This document shows, piece after piece, positions 8,249-16,804 of a stretch of DNA of 64,000 nt. Numbering within the stretch: position 1 is the stretch's first letter; every line of letters starts with the position of its first letter. The position numbers were made by a program, and so were the translations under genes. This DNA comes from Blastococcus sp. VKM Ac-2987 (GTDB taxonomy: Bacteria > Actinomycetota > Actinomycetes > Mycobacteriales > Geodermatophilaceae): NCBI RefSeq assembly GCF_026967805.1, contig NZ_JAPVBG010000002.1, positions 1 to 64,000 of the forward strand. Reading direction: 5' to 3'. The notes beneath the pieces are model-generated. The model was not told the origin of the DNA, ran no database searches, and was given only the letters and a program-made list of their open reading frames with translations.

Positions 8249-9952
8249 TCAGGCCAGGAGGGTGCGGAGGGCCACCGGCGGGAGCGGCGCGGTGAGGTCC
8301 TCCTCCGCGGCGGCCGACCGGCGCGCGCGGGACGGCGCCGGGACCGGCGGCCTGCCGCGCCGGGCCTCAGCCCCGCCCGGCACCACGAACCGGTAGGTGG
8401 CGTCGACGTCGCGGACGGCGAAGACGTCCTCCTCCGCCGCGGCGTGGTGCAGGACGACGGTGTCGAAGCGCTCCGCGACCCGGCGCAGGGACTCGGCGTC
8501 GGAGACGTCGATGACGGTCCCGCCGGGCGCGAACGCGGTGACCGGCACGATCCGGTCGGCGTGCCGGACCAGGAACTCGTCGGCGGCGTCGCCGCGGCCG
8601 GACCGGCCGAGCACCGCCCCGGCGGCGGCCGTGAGCAGCGCGAGGGCGAGCACGGCGAGGACGCCGGCCCGGGCCACACCGACCGGGACGGCCAGGCCCA
8701 GGACGTCGAACGAGCGGGGAGCGACCGCGGTCACCGGCACGGCGGTGTCGGTCGTCGTCGCCAGCACGGCGTCGGGGTCACCGGCCAGGCGCAGCGCGGT
8801 CGGGTCCAGCGTGAAGTCGAGATCGGCCGGCGACGCGGCCTCGAAGGCGGTGCCGCGGGCGGTGCCGGCCAGCGCCACGGTGGGGGTGACGGTCAGCGTC
8901 GCGCTGCTGCCCGGGACCCCGACCTCGGCGTAGTGCCGGCTGAGCACCTCGGCCGCGCGCGCCGCGTCGACGTCCACCGACGCCGTCGCCACCCCGTCGG
9001 TGAAGCCGACGACGGGACCGCTGCCCAGGTAGGCGCTCCAGCCGTCGGCCGCCTGCACCGAGACGTCGAGGCGCAGCGCGCCCCGGACGTCGGCGAGGTC
9101 GGGGCCGCTGACGGTGTCCTCGTAGGAGACGGTCAGACCGGTCGCGAGCCTGGTCCAGACGGTGTCCCCGGTCGCGACGGCGCCCGTGGGGTAGGTGGTG
9201 CCGCGCTCGGCGGTGCCGGCGTAGGAGAAGCGGCCCTGCTGGCTGACCTGCAGGGTGTCCTCGACGGTCTCGGTGGAGGGGACGGCGACCAGGACGGCGG
9301 CGCCCACGGTCGCCAGCAGCGCGACGGCCGCAGCGCCCAGCGCGACCTGGCGGGCGCGGGCCCGGACCAGCATCGGCAGCGAGCCCCCGGAGACCTGCGG
9401 CAGCGACACCGAGGGCACGGAGAAGGCCGGAACCGACAGGGACGGCGCACGCAACGCCGGCAGCCGTCGCCGGAGGGCGCGGGCGCGCGAGCTGCCGCCC
9501 TTCCGGCGGGTGGAGCCCAGGACCAGGGACGCCGCGAGGCCCACGACCGCCAGCACCCACGGGGAGCCGAGGGCCTCGAGCGCCTTGCCGCCCTGCGGGA
9601 TGCGGACGAACAGCCGGCCGAGGACCTCTTCCTGCGTCGGCCGGTCCTCGTCGAGCCAGCTGTTGTTGTCCCCCTGCGTCACGAACCCGTCCGTGTCCGC
9701 GGCGACGATCCGGTGCATGACCACCGCGTCGAGGGACTCGCTGCGGTAGGCGACGACGTCGCCGACCGAGTAGGTGCTCGCCGAGCTCAGGACGGCGAGG
9801 TCGCCGGCGGAGAACTGCGGCTCCATGCTCTGGCCGTAGGTGGTGACGTAGGTCGTGCCACCGCCCAGCGCCAGCGGCCAGAACAGCCACATGGTCGCGA
9901 GCACCAGCGCGACGACGGCGCTGGTGCTTGCGACTCGTGATGCGGCGGTCAT
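8249..9952 (-). CDS. ER-type signal peptidase I fused to DUF5305-like domain
   Basis: A 567-residue membrane protein in two parts. Residues 1-150 are a signal peptidase I of the archaeal/ER (SipW) type: one membrane segment (about 10-30), YGQSMEP with nucleophile Ser42, a His in place of the bacterial Lys (VVMHRIVA, His80), and GDNNSWLDEDRP with acidic residues 95-103. A second membrane segment follows (about 128-145), then a basic Pro/Ser-rich linker. From about 215 a DUF5305-like exported domain runs between two more membrane segments (about 215-235 and 440-460) and a cytoplasmic tail. It is downstream of a TasA-like small exoprotein gene, its likely substrate. Fusion of the two modules in one chain is notable; DUF5305 assignment is by resemblance. 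Confidence 0.8.
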   Translation of the reverse strand: MTAASRVASTSAVVALVLATMWLFWPLALGGGTTYVTTYGQSMEPQFSAGDLAVLSSASTYSVGDVVAYRSESLDAVVMHRIVAADTDGFVTQGDNNSWLDEDRPTQEEVLGRLFVRIPQGGKALEALGSPWVLAVVGLAASLVLGSTRRKGGSSRARALRRRLPALRAPSLSVPAFSVPSVSLPQVSGGSLPMLVRARARQVALGAAAVALLATVGAAVLVAVPSTETVEDTLQVSQQGRFSYAGTAERGTTYPTGAVATGDTVWTRLATGLTVSYEDTVSGPDLADVRGALRLDVSVQAADGWSAYLGSGPVVGFTDGVATASVDVDAARAAEVLSRHYAEVGVPGSSATLTVTPTVALAGTARGTAFEAASPADLDFTLDPTALRLAGDPDAVLATTTDTAVPVTAVAPRSFDVLGLAVPVGVARAGVLAVLALALLTAAAGAVLGRSGRGDAADEFLVRHADRIVPVTAFAPGGTVIDVSDAESLRRVAERFDTVVLHHAAAEEDVFAVRDVDATYRFVVPGGAEARRGRPPVPAPSRARRSAAAEEDLTAPLPPVALRTLLA

Positions 9953-9975
9953 GCGAAGGCACCGATCGGAGGTTC

Positions 9976-10005
9976 GGGCGAGGCGGCCGCGAGGCCGCCT
10001 CGCCC
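9976..10005 (-). terminator. Intra-operon hairpin between exoprotein and signal peptidase genes
   Basis: GGGCGAGGCGGCC and GGCCGCCTCGCCC form a perfect 13-bp stem with loop GCGA. It lies 11 bp after the exoprotein stop and 24 bp before the peptidase start. A leaky terminator here would make the exoprotein more abundant than its peptidase; that role is inferred. Confidence 0.6.
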
Positions 10006-10015
10006 AGGCGGACTG

Positions 10016-10420
10016 CTAGTTCGAGGTGACCGTCAGCGAGGTCTTGTCGAAGGAGGAGATGAGGGGCGGCGTCGTCAGGGTGCAGGTGACGACGTGGTCC
10101 GAGCCGGACAGCGTGTAGCTGCAGGTGTTGGCACCGGAGGCGATCGGCGTCGTGCCGCTGTAGAGCGTCATGCGCGCCGACATGCCCGGCGACGCGACTG
10201 CCTGGTCGACGGTGAAGGCCACCGACTGCAGGCGTCCGCTGTCCGCGGTGGTGGGCGTGTAGGCGATGTTGTTGACGTTCACACCGGTCGCCGTCACCTC
10301 GCCGTAGCCGGCGACGTTGTTGTCGAGGCCGGTGAACGTGTTGCTGGCGGTGAAGGCGGAGGTCGTGGCGGCGACGCCGGCAACCGCGACACCGGCAAGC
10401 AGAACGCGCGACAGGCGCAT
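10016..10420 (-). CDS. TasA/CalY-like secreted protein (SipW-dependent type)
   Basis: A 134-residue small secreted protein. It starts MRLSRVLLAGVAVAGVAATTSAFTA, a signal peptide with a short hydrophobic core and cleavage near TSA-FTA. The mature part begins ASNTFTG and is rich in Thr, Ser, Val and Asn with predicted beta strands, ending SLTVTSN. SipW-dependent proteins (TasA, camelysin) have this build and are cleaved by ER-type signal peptidases, one of which is encoded immediately downstream. Two Cys residues near 100 and 112 could form a disulphide. A role as a surface fibre or matrix protein is inferred from this pairing; no specific homologue is recognised. Confidence 0.65.
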   Translation of the reverse strand: MRLSRVLLAGVAVAGVAATTSAFTASNTFTGLDNNVAGYGEVTATGVNVNNIAYTPTTADSGRLQSVAFTVDQAVASPGMSARMTLYSGTTPIASGANTCSYTLSGSDHVVTCTLTTPPLISSFDKTSLTVTSN

Positions 10421-10746
10421 GGCAGTGGGTCCTGTTCTCTCTCAGTGGCTCAGGCCCGCCGGGATGCTGGTCGCCCGGTCCACGTGCTGGCTGCGCCGAT
10501 TCATTGACGCCCCAGTTCTCGGCACCGGTCCACGCATTCTCAACTCCTGTCCCTGAAATGATCAGGAGTCGCTGAGTCGACAATTCCGGGACGGTCACCG
10601 AATGGTCGGGAATGGTCGCTCCGGTGCCGCAGCGGGGCCCGGTCGGCGCGCCTTCCCGGCCCCTGGAGCGGGCGCCCTACGGTGTTCCGGAACCGCCCTG
10701 CCACGGCAGGGAGCATGGTTCCCAGTGGCTGTGGAAGGGATCGGTC
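10421..10746. other. Divergent intergenic region, no gene seen
   Basis: This 326-bp stretch separates the exoprotein gene (minus) from the chemoreceptor gene (plus). I see a weak inverted repeat ACTCCTG (10543-10549) and CAGGAGT (10563-10569), and the receptor's ribosome-binding site GGAAGGGA just before 10747. An open frame reaches upstream to 10612 but lacks chemoreceptor character. Confidence 0.4.
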
Positions 10747-11997
10747 GTGCGCTCGTCGACGTCGCGAGGCCCGGTCTCGCCCCCGTCCGTGGCGGCGCCG
10801 CCCACCGCCGCGGAACCTCCGGCCCCGCGGCGGACCGTCGAGCGGGACACCAGCATGGAGGCGGCGGCCCAGCAGGCCGGCGTCCTGGCCCAGGCATCGC
10901 GGGAGGTCTCCGACACCTCCGCGGAAGCGGCCGCCTCGCTGGCCGAGCTGCGCGCCGCCATCGGCGACATCTCGAGCAGCACCGGCCGGGCGTCGGCCAT
11001 CGCCGAGGGGGCAGTGGGCGACGCGCGCGCCGTCGACGAGCGGATCGCCGCGCTGCAGACCGCGAGCGCGGCGATCACCGGGTTCGTGCGGTTGATCAGC
11101 GCGATCAGCCAGCAGAGCCGGTTCCTCGCGCTGAACGCCTCCGTCGAGGCGGCACGCGCCGGCGATCTCGGCCGCGGCTTCGCCGTCGTCGCCGACGAGG
11201 TGAAGGAGCTCGCCGACCGCACCGCGCAGGCCGCCCGGGACATCGACGCGCAGATCACGGCGGTGCAGCAGGAGACCCGGCAGGCCGTCGAGGTGGTGCA
11301 GCGGATCACCGGCACGCTCGGCGCGATCACCCAGGCCCAGGACGCCATCGCCGCCGCGGTGGCGCAGCAGCGGGTGGCCACCGACCGGGTCGTGGCGAAC
11401 GTCGACCGCGCCGCCGGCGGTTCCGCACGGATCACCGAGGCGGTGGCCAGGCTGGCCGAGAGCCAGCGGGTCGTCTACGTGCGCCGGGCGCTGGCGGTCG
11501 CCGAGCAGCAGCTGGCCGACCTCGGCGGCGCGCGGCTCGGCGCGGGGCGCAGCACCCTCCCCGTGCGCGACCAGTCCACCGGTGCCACGCACACCGCCCG
11601 GCTGCCCGACCTGCTGATCGGGGAACGGGTGCTGGACCGCAGCGACGACCCGCGCCGCCCGGCCGTCCTCGTCGACGAGGTCGTCCGCCAGGTCGGCGGC
11701 AGCTGCACGGTCTTTCAGCGCCTGGACGACGGCGGCATGGTGCGGGTCGCGACGTCCGTGCTCACCCCGGCCGGGCGGCGGAACGTCGGCACCTGCATCT
11801 CCCGGACCGACGGCGGCGGCAGCCCCAACCCGGTGCTCGCGGCGGTGCTGGCCGGCACCACCTACACCGGGGCGGCGACGGTGGCCGACCGGCCGTACTT
11901 CACCGCCTACACCGGGCTGCACGACGACGCCGGCGCGCTGATCGGCATGCTCTACGTCGGCCTGCCCCTGGACACGATGCCGGGCTCGGGTCGCTGA
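10747..11997 (+). CDS. Soluble methyl-accepting chemotaxis protein with C-terminal sensor
   Basis: A 416-residue protein with a chemoreceptor signalling hairpin about residues 45-275. Its tip ISQQSRFLALNASVEAARAG and the following GRGFAVVADEVKELADRT are near-canonical. The C-terminal 130 residues resemble a Cache-type sensor (TVFQRLDDGGMVRVATSV, then YTGAATVADRPYFTAYTG and GALIGMLYVGLPL). No membrane segment is present, so this is a cytoplasmic receptor with the sensor after the signalling domain, reversed from the usual order. GTG 10747 has a good ribosome-binding site six bases upstream. No che genes are in the window, so its output partners are elsewhere. Confidence 0.82.
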   Translation: MRSSTSRGPVSPPSVAAPPTAAEPPAPRRTVERDTSMEAAAQQAGVLAQASREVSDTSAEAAASLAELRAAIGDISSSTGRASAIAEGAVGDARAVDERIAALQTASAAITGFVRLISAISQQSRFLALNASVEAARAGDLGRGFAVVADEVKELADRTAQAARDIDAQITAVQQETRQAVEVVQRITGTLGAITQAQDAIAAAVAQQRVATDRVVANVDRAAGGSARITEAVARLAESQRVVYVRRALAVAEQQLADLGGARLGAGRSTLPVRDQSTGATHTARLPDLLIGERVLDRSDDPRRPAVLVDEVVRQVGGSCTVFQRLDDGGMVRVATSVLTPAGRRNVGTCISRTDGGGSPNPVLAAVLAGTTYTGAATVADRPYFTAYTGLHDDAGALIGMLYVGLPLDTMPGSGR

Positions 11998-12090
11998 CGG
12001 GCCGCTCTCGCCCGGAACCGGGGTCCCGCGGCCGGGGTCCTCTAGGTTGAGGGGCGAGGCCGCCGCACCGCTGGGCCGGACGAGGGGGAT

Positions 12091-13182
12091 GTGGTGAACC
12101 GGTCGGCACGTGTCGTCGCCGCGCTGCCCGCCGTCGTCCTCCTGCTGGTCGTGGCCGCGGACGTCGCCAGCGGCCGGAACCAGGTGGTCCTGGGGCTGAG
12201 CGTGATCGCGCCCCTGGCCGCGGCGACGTTCCTCGACCGCCGGTCCACCGTCGTCTATGCGGCGCTCGCCTTCGTCGTCGCCACCCTCCTCGGGCTCTAC
12301 GGGCAGCAGTACACGGCCGAGACGGCGGTGGCGCAGACGGTCCGGCTGGTCGCCGTCGCCCTGGGTGGGGTGCTGGCCGTGGTCACCTGCGACGTGCGGC
12401 TGCGCCGGGAGGCCCAGATGGCCCGCCTCGGCGCGGAAGCCGCCGCGACGCGGGCCGTCGTCCGGACCGGCGAGAGCCTGCAGCGGGCGCTGCTCGGCGA
12501 CGCCCCGCGGGTACCCGGCCTGGAGACCGCCGCCCGCTACCTGCCGGGCGCGCGCGAGGCCCAGGTCGGCGGGGACTGGTACGACGCCTTCCCGCTCGCC
12601 GACGGCTCCACCATGCTGGTCATCGGCGACGTCGCCGGGCACGACGCCCCCGCCGCGGCGACGATGGCGCAGACCCGGGGCATGCTGCGGGCACTGGCCC
12701 GGTCGGGGCGCACGTCCCCGGCGGGCGTCCTCACCGCGCTGGACGACGTCCTCTCGGGGCTGTCGCTGGAGACGCTGGTGACCGTCGCGGTGGCCACCGT
12801 CGACGTGCGCGGGCTCCCCGCGGACGCCGTGCCGCTGCACTGGTCCAACGCCGGTCACCCGCCCCCGCTGCTCGTGCGGGCCGACGGCACCGCCGAGGTG
12901 CTCGAGCGGGTGCCCGACCGGCTGCTCGGGGCCGTCTCCTCCGGCGTCCCGCGCAGCGACCACGAGCTCGTGCTGCACCGGGGGGACACGTTGCTGCTCT
13001 ACACCGACGGGCTCGTCGAACGGCGTGGCATGACCCTCGACGACGGCACCAGCTGGCTGGTGCGCGCGCTCCGGCAGCTGGGCCGGGAGCCGCTGGACCG
13101 GATGTGCGACGGCTTGCTGAGCGCACTGGGCACCCGCGGGGACGACGACATCGCGCTGCTGGCGGTCCGGCTCCCCGCCTGA
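12091..13182 (+). CDS. Membrane-anchored SpoIIE-type PP2C phosphatase
   Basis: A 363-residue protein with three to four hydrophobic segments in residues 5-110, then a PPM/SpoIIE Ser/Thr phosphatase domain to the end. Metal-binding motifs include VGGDWYDAF, VIGDVAGHD, SNAGHPPPLL, LLYTDGLVERR and GDDDIALL. Such enzymes usually dephosphorylate anti-anti-sigma factors in partner-switching systems. No STAS or HATPase anti-sigma gene is adjacent, so its target is unknown. GTG 12091 or GTG 12094 could start it, behind GAGGGGG. It is one of two such phosphatases in this part of the window, flanking the TctC-type lipoprotein gene. Confidence 0.88.
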   Translation: MVNRSARVVAALPAVVLLLVVAADVASGRNQVVLGLSVIAPLAAATFLDRRSTVVYAALAFVVATLLGLYGQQYTAETAVAQTVRLVAVALGGVLAVVTCDVRLRREAQMARLGAEAAATRAVVRTGESLQRALLGDAPRVPGLETAARYLPGAREAQVGGDWYDAFPLADGSTMLVIGDVAGHDAPAAATMAQTRGMLRALARSGRTSPAGVLTALDDVLSGLSLETLVTVAVATVDVRGLPADAVPLHWSNAGHPPPLLVRADGTAEVLERVPDRLLGAVSSGVPRSDHELVLHRGDTLLLYTDGLVERRGMTLDDGTSWLVRALRQLGREPLDRMCDGLLSALGTRGDDDIALLAVRLPA

Positions 13183-13263
13183 CCGGCGCCGTCCCGGTCA
13201 GCAGGTGCTGCGGCGGGCGGGATACCGCAGGATGTGTCCACCGCCCTCACGTCTGGAGTCTCG

Positions 13264-14238
13264 ATGCGCCCTGCCCGCGTGCTCGCCGCCGTGTTCGCCA
13301 CCTCCCTGCTCGCCGCCTGCGGCGGGGAGGAGTCCGGCTCCGGCGGGGAGGCCGCGGCTGACTTCCCGTCGCAGAACGTCCGGCTGATCGTGCCCTACAC
13401 CGCGGGCGGGCCGACCGACATCGCGGCACGGGCCCTCGCCGCGCACATGGAGGAGGAGCTCGACCAGTCGGTCGTCGTCGAGAACCTGCCGGGGGCCTCG
13501 GGCGCCACGGCCTACCAGCAGCTGATCTCCGCCGAGGCGGACGGGCACACGCTCTCCATGACCGCGCTGCCGACCGCGGTGCTCAACTACCTGAGCAACG
13601 ACGTCGGCTACACCCGCGAGGACTTCACGCCGATCGGCGTCGTCACGCGCGTGCCGTCCGGGATCGTGGTGCCCGCCGACTCGCCGTACCAGGACGTGGA
13701 GTCGCTGTTCGAAGCCGCGAAGGCCGACCCGGGGTCGGTCACCGTGGGCACGCCGGGCGCGACCAACACGCACGCCGCCGAGACGCAGCGGATCACCCAG
13801 CTCTACGACGTGCCGCTGACGGTGGTTCCGTTCGACGGCAACGCGGAGGTGCAGACGGCGCTCCTCGGCGAGAACGTGACCGCCGGGTTCGTGAACCTCT
13901 CGCAGGACATGCTCCCGGCGGTCGAGTCCGGCGACCTGCGCGTCCTCGCCGTCGGCAGCGAGGAGACCCTCCCGTACGTGGACGCCCCCACGTTCGTCGA
14001 GGAAGGGTTCCCCGAGCTGGTGCAGAGCACGACCACGTTCGGCGTGATCGCGCCGGCCGGCATCCCCGACGACGTGCAGCAGACCCTCGAGGCCACGCTG
14101 CAGAGCGCGGCCGAGGAGCCGGCGGTCGTGGAGACGCTGGACGAGCGCTACGTGCCCGAGGAGTTCATCGGCAGCGACGGCCTCGGCGAGCTGTTCGTGG
14201 AGACCGAGGAGACCTTCCGCGACGTGATGACCGGCTGA
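13264..14238 (+). CDS. TctC/Bug-family tricarboxylate-binding lipoprotein
   Basis: A 324-residue solute-binding lipoprotein. The signal RPARVLAAVFATSLLAAC has a lipobox LLAAC ending at Cys20. The mature domain begins FPSQNVRLIVPYTAGGPTD, the classic Bug/TctC opening, and continues with the ENLPGASGA and VGTPGATNTH loops. Bug proteins bind dicarboxylates, tricarboxylates and other small acids for TctAB transporters. No tctA or tctB lies nearby, so it is an orphan. ATG 13264 is preferred over an upstream in-frame start at 13234 because it places the signal peptide at the N-terminus. A role in the nearby nucleobase pathway (binding malonate-like acids) would be speculation. Confidence 0.87.
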   Translation: MRPARVLAAVFATSLLAACGGEESGSGGEAAADFPSQNVRLIVPYTAGGPTDIAARALAAHMEEELDQSVVVENLPGASGATAYQQLISAEADGHTLSMTALPTAVLNYLSNDVGYTREDFTPIGVVTRVPSGIVVPADSPYQDVESLFEAAKADPGSVTVGTPGATNTHAAETQRITQLYDVPLTVVPFDGNAEVQTALLGENVTAGFVNLSQDMLPAVESGDLRVLAVGSEETLPYVDAPTFVEEGFPELVQSTTTFGVIAPAGIPDDVQQTLEATLQSAAEEPAVVETLDERYVPEEFIGSDGLGELFVETEETFRDVMTG

Positions 14239-14292
14239 GCGAGCGGCGACCAGCCGGCGGGGGCGGCCGTGCCGTTCCCCGACGGTCAGGCA

Positions 14293-14326
14293 CCGCGGGG
14301 GACGACGTCCACCGCCGTCCCCGCGG
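14293..14326. terminator. Hairpin between converging lipoprotein and phosphatase genes
   Basis: CCGCGGGGGACG pairs with CGTCCCCGCGG (14316-14326) as an 11-bp stem with one bulged G. It lies between the stops at 14238 (plus) and 14330 (minus). Confidence 0.55.
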
Positions 14327-14329
14327 GCG

Positions 14330-16090
14330 TCAGCTGCGGAAGAGGACGAACGCGACGTCGTCGCCCGGGGCGTCACCGAGCAACCGCTCGGTGAGGCGCA
14401 CCTTCAGCTCGGCGGGCGCGAGGTGCCGGCCCTCGACCAGCGCCGCCACGGCCCGCGCGATCCCGTCGTCGAGCACCTCGTCCCGCCGCTCCACCAGGCC
14501 GTCGGTGTACAGCAGCAGCGTGGAACCGGCGGGCAGCGCCAGCTCGGTCTCGACGCGCTCGCACCTCTCCACGACGGCGAGTGGCAGGCCGCGCCCGGCC
14601 GCCAGCAGCCGGGGAGCACCGCCGTGCTCCACGAGCAGCGCCGGCAGGTGGCCGGCGCTGCTGTAGCAGAGGGTGCCCGCGCGGGGGTCGATGACGGCGC
14701 AGAACACGGTGCTCACGGCCGCCCCGGGGACCAGCGCGGCGAATCGGTCGAGGGCGGCGAGCACGTGGGCGGGCGACCGGCTCTCCAGCAGCAGAGCCCG
14801 GCCGGCGCTGCGCAGCTGCCCCATCACCGCCGCGGCGGGCAGGCCGCGGCCGACGACGTCGCCGACCACGACGCCATAGCCACCGTCGGGCAGGTCCACC
14901 ACGTCGTACCAGTCGCCGCCCACCTCCAGCGTGCCGGTGGCCGGCTCGTAGTGGACGGCGAAGCCCTCGGGCAGCACGGTGGGGCCGAGCACCGCACGCT
15001 GCAGGGTGACCGCGACGTCGGTGAAGAACTGGGCTCGGGCGCGTTCGGACCGCGCCCGCTCCTCCGACCGGCGACGCTCGGCCGCCACCGCCTGCGCGTC
15101 CGCGACCGCTGCGGCCACCTGCCCCGCGGCCAGCGCCATGAAGATCCGGTAGTCGTCGTCGAGAGGGAGGTGCGGGCTGGCGCCCAGCACCAGTGCGCCG
15201 ATCGGCCGCTCGGCACCGGCGGCCGTGAGCGGGAGAGCCACCGCGGTGTCGACGTCGGCCTGGCCGGCCGAGCTCGCGCCCACGTTCGCCAGCCCTGGCA
15301 GAAGAGCGGCCAGCCCGGTCACGGTCTGAGCCCTCCCCGTGGCCATCGCCAGGCTGACCTGCTCGGGGATGGGGCTGGTGGCCAGCTCACCGTGCACCCC
15401 CACACCCTGCCCGGCGACGAACCTCGGGGCCCCGTCGGGGTCCGCGAGGTAGACGAGCCCGAAAGGGCAGTCGGCGCGGGCGTCGGCGAGCACCCCGAGC
15501 GCGGTGGACACCGCCTCGGTCGTGTCCCCGTGCGCAGCACGCGGCAGGCTGCCCAGCCGCTGCAGGACGCCGAGCCGGCGGGCCGCCAGCACGCGGTGGG
15601 TGGTCTCGACGACCGTGTCCAGCAGCCCGGCCACCTGGCCACCCGGCTCGACCACCGGGCTGAACGAGAACGAGAAGTAGGTCTCCTCCTCGAAACCGTG
15701 CCGGGTCATGACGAGCGGCAGGTCCTCGGAGTAGGTGGCCCGCCCGGCCATCACCTCGGCGACCATGGGGTCGAGGGCCGGCCAGATGTCGGACCAGACC
15801 TCCCGCGCCGACCGGCCCAGTGCCGAGGGGTGCCGGTCACCGAGCATGGGGGCGTAGGCGTCGTTGTAGACCATGACGAGCTCCGGGCCCCACATGAGCA
15901 GGAAGGGGAAGCGCGAGTTCAGCGTGGCGCTGACCGCTGTCCCGAGCGTCGGCGACCAGTCGGCCTGCGGACCTAGAGCGGTCTCTCCCCAGTCGTGCTC
16001 GAGGACCATGCGCTGCAGTTCGGTCCGGGGCCAGCCGGGGATCAGCTCCGCCAGATGCCTGTTCAGCGCTTCCCCCTCCCGGCCCGGCAC
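14330..16090 (-). CDS. PAS-GAF-SpoIIE phosphatase
   Basis: A 586-residue soluble signalling phosphatase. Residues 25-175 look like a PAS domain of the type starting HDWGETALGPQADW and containing MVYNDAYAPMLG. A GAF domain occupies about 185-345, with ATGRAQTVTGLA and PIGALVLGASPH. The SpoIIE/PP2C domain follows from about 365, with VGGDWYDVVDL, VVGDVVGRGLPAAAVM, SSAGHLPALL, LLYTDGLVERR and GDDVAFVL. Such proteins link a ligand or light signal to dephosphorylation of an anti-anti-sigma protein. GTG 16090 is the longest start; an ATG near residue 28 is possible. No partner-switch genes adjoin it. Confidence 0.87.
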   Translation of the reverse strand: MPGREGEALNRHLAELIPGWPRTELQRMVLEHDWGETALGPQADWSPTLGTAVSATLNSRFPFLLMWGPELVMVYNDAYAPMLGDRHPSALGRSAREVWSDIWPALDPMVAEVMAGRATYSEDLPLVMTRHGFEEETYFSFSFSPVVEPGGQVAGLLDTVVETTHRVLAARRLGVLQRLGSLPRAAHGDTTEAVSTALGVLADARADCPFGLVYLADPDGAPRFVAGQGVGVHGELATSPIPEQVSLAMATGRAQTVTGLAALLPGLANVGASSAGQADVDTAVALPLTAAGAERPIGALVLGASPHLPLDDDYRIFMALAAGQVAAAVADAQAVAAERRRSEERARSERARAQFFTDVAVTLQRAVLGPTVLPEGFAVHYEPATGTLEVGGDWYDVVDLPDGGYGVVVGDVVGRGLPAAAVMGQLRSAGRALLLESRSPAHVLAALDRFAALVPGAAVSTVFCAVIDPRAGTLCYSSAGHLPALLVEHGGAPRLLAAGRGLPLAVVERCERVETELALPAGSTLLLYTDGLVERRDEVLDDGIARAVAALVEGRHLAPAELKVRLTERLLGDAPGDDVAFVLFRS

Positions 16091-16257
16091 GCGCCACGCC
16101 GCCCTGCCGGCGCCCGGTCATGCCGGGTGCATCGTCCCATCCGGGCCGCCCACAGGTGAATCGGGCACTACCTATGGGGGCGCACAGGCCTCCCCGGGAA
16201 CGCCCGCTCCGCCCGGGCGACCGGCCACCCGCCCGGGCGGCGTCCACTGCTGCGCGA

Positions 16258-16329
16258 TCAGGCGACGGTGGTCTCCAGCGTCACCGGGACGTTGCCGCGG
16301 GTGGCATGGGAGTAGGGGCACACCTGAAC
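16258..16329 (-). pseudogene. 3' stub of an Ohr/OsmC organic hydroperoxide reductase gene
   Basis: The last 22 codons read QVCPYSHATRGNVPVTLETT plus VA, then stop. QVCPYSHATRGN is the Ohr motif around its second active-site Cys. Upstream of the Gln the homology stops and the sequence becomes the 5' edge of a TetR stub on the other strand. The first five-sixths of the gene is therefore missing, including the catalytic Cys and Arg. Confidence 0.75.
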
Positions 16330-16572
16330 GCCGCGGCCGAGTTCCCCGACCCCGCGCACCCGGTGCACCGCGCCGTCCTCGCCCACCGCCGGTTGCTGGA
16401 CGAGACGGTGCGCCGCACCTTCGCCGTCGCCGGGCACCCGGACCCCGCAGAGGCGGCCCGCCGGTTCGTGATGCTCCGCGACGGCGCGATGGTGGCCGGA
16501 TACCCGGCCGATCCGCGGACGGCCCGGGCGACGCTGCTCGCCGCCGTCGACGACCTGCTCGCGGCGGTCTGA
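16318..16572 (+). pseudogene. 3' stub of a TetR-family regulator gene
   Basis: About 80 codons match the C-terminal domain of TetR regulators: NAAAEFPDPAHPVHRAVLAH, then RRFVMLRDGAMVAGYPADP. The DNA-binding half is absent. The open frame continues upstream but across antisense ohr sequence. The arrangement implies an ancestral divergent pair (ohr leftward, tetR rightward) in which one deletion removed both 5' halves and the shared promoter, leaving the two 3' ends joined at about 16325-16335. TetR identity rests on the FPDPAHPV and LLRDGAMVAG patterns. Confidence 0.72.
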
Positions 16573-16573
16573 C

Positions 16574-16804
16574 TCAGCCGGCGAACCAGCTGTCGCCCGG
16601 GAGGTCGGGCCCGCGCCGGTCGCGGTCCTCGCGCGGGGTGGGCGGCGACCACGGCCAGAGGGGAACGATCTGTTCGGCCGCGCGGCGGATACCGGCGTCG
16701 TCCGTGCGCGCCAGCACCGCGTTCACCGGCAGGGCGACCGGGATCTCGTTCGTCGGGGCGACCATCCGCCGGTGGAGGTCGTCGGGGCCGTGCTCGGTCC
16801 ACAT
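16574..16804 (-). CDS. Small conserved-looking hypothetical protein
   Basis: A 76-residue protein starting MWTEHGPDD and containing APTNEIPVALPVNAVLARTD, with an acidic-then-basic C-terminus ending PGDSWFAG. I do not recognise a family. It is hydrophilic with no signal peptide. A longer reading to 16912 is open, but the added part is Arg/Gly-rich like a shadow frame. Its stop lies one base from the TetR stub stop, so it may once have been the neighbour of that regulator. Confidence 0.4.
   Translation of the reverse strand: MWTEHGPDDLHRRMVAPTNEIPVALPVNAVLARTDDAGIRRAAEQIVPLWPWSPPTPREDRDRRGPDLPGDSWFAG

Noticed and set aside
8444-9940. 498-residue plus-strand frame across the signal peptidase gene
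   Set aside because: It is antisense to a protein with complete Ser/His signal peptidase motifs and lacks any recognisable domain.
10421-10600. c-di-GMP riboswitch upstream of the exoprotein gene
   Set aside because: The leader lacks the conserved GEMM-I core pattern; only a weak 7-bp inverted repeat is present.
10540-12978. 812-residue minus-strand reading frame
   Set aside because: It is antisense to a chemoreceptor and a SpoIIE phosphatase, both with clear family motifs; its own composition is the Gly/Arg/His/Ala-rich pattern of a shadow frame.
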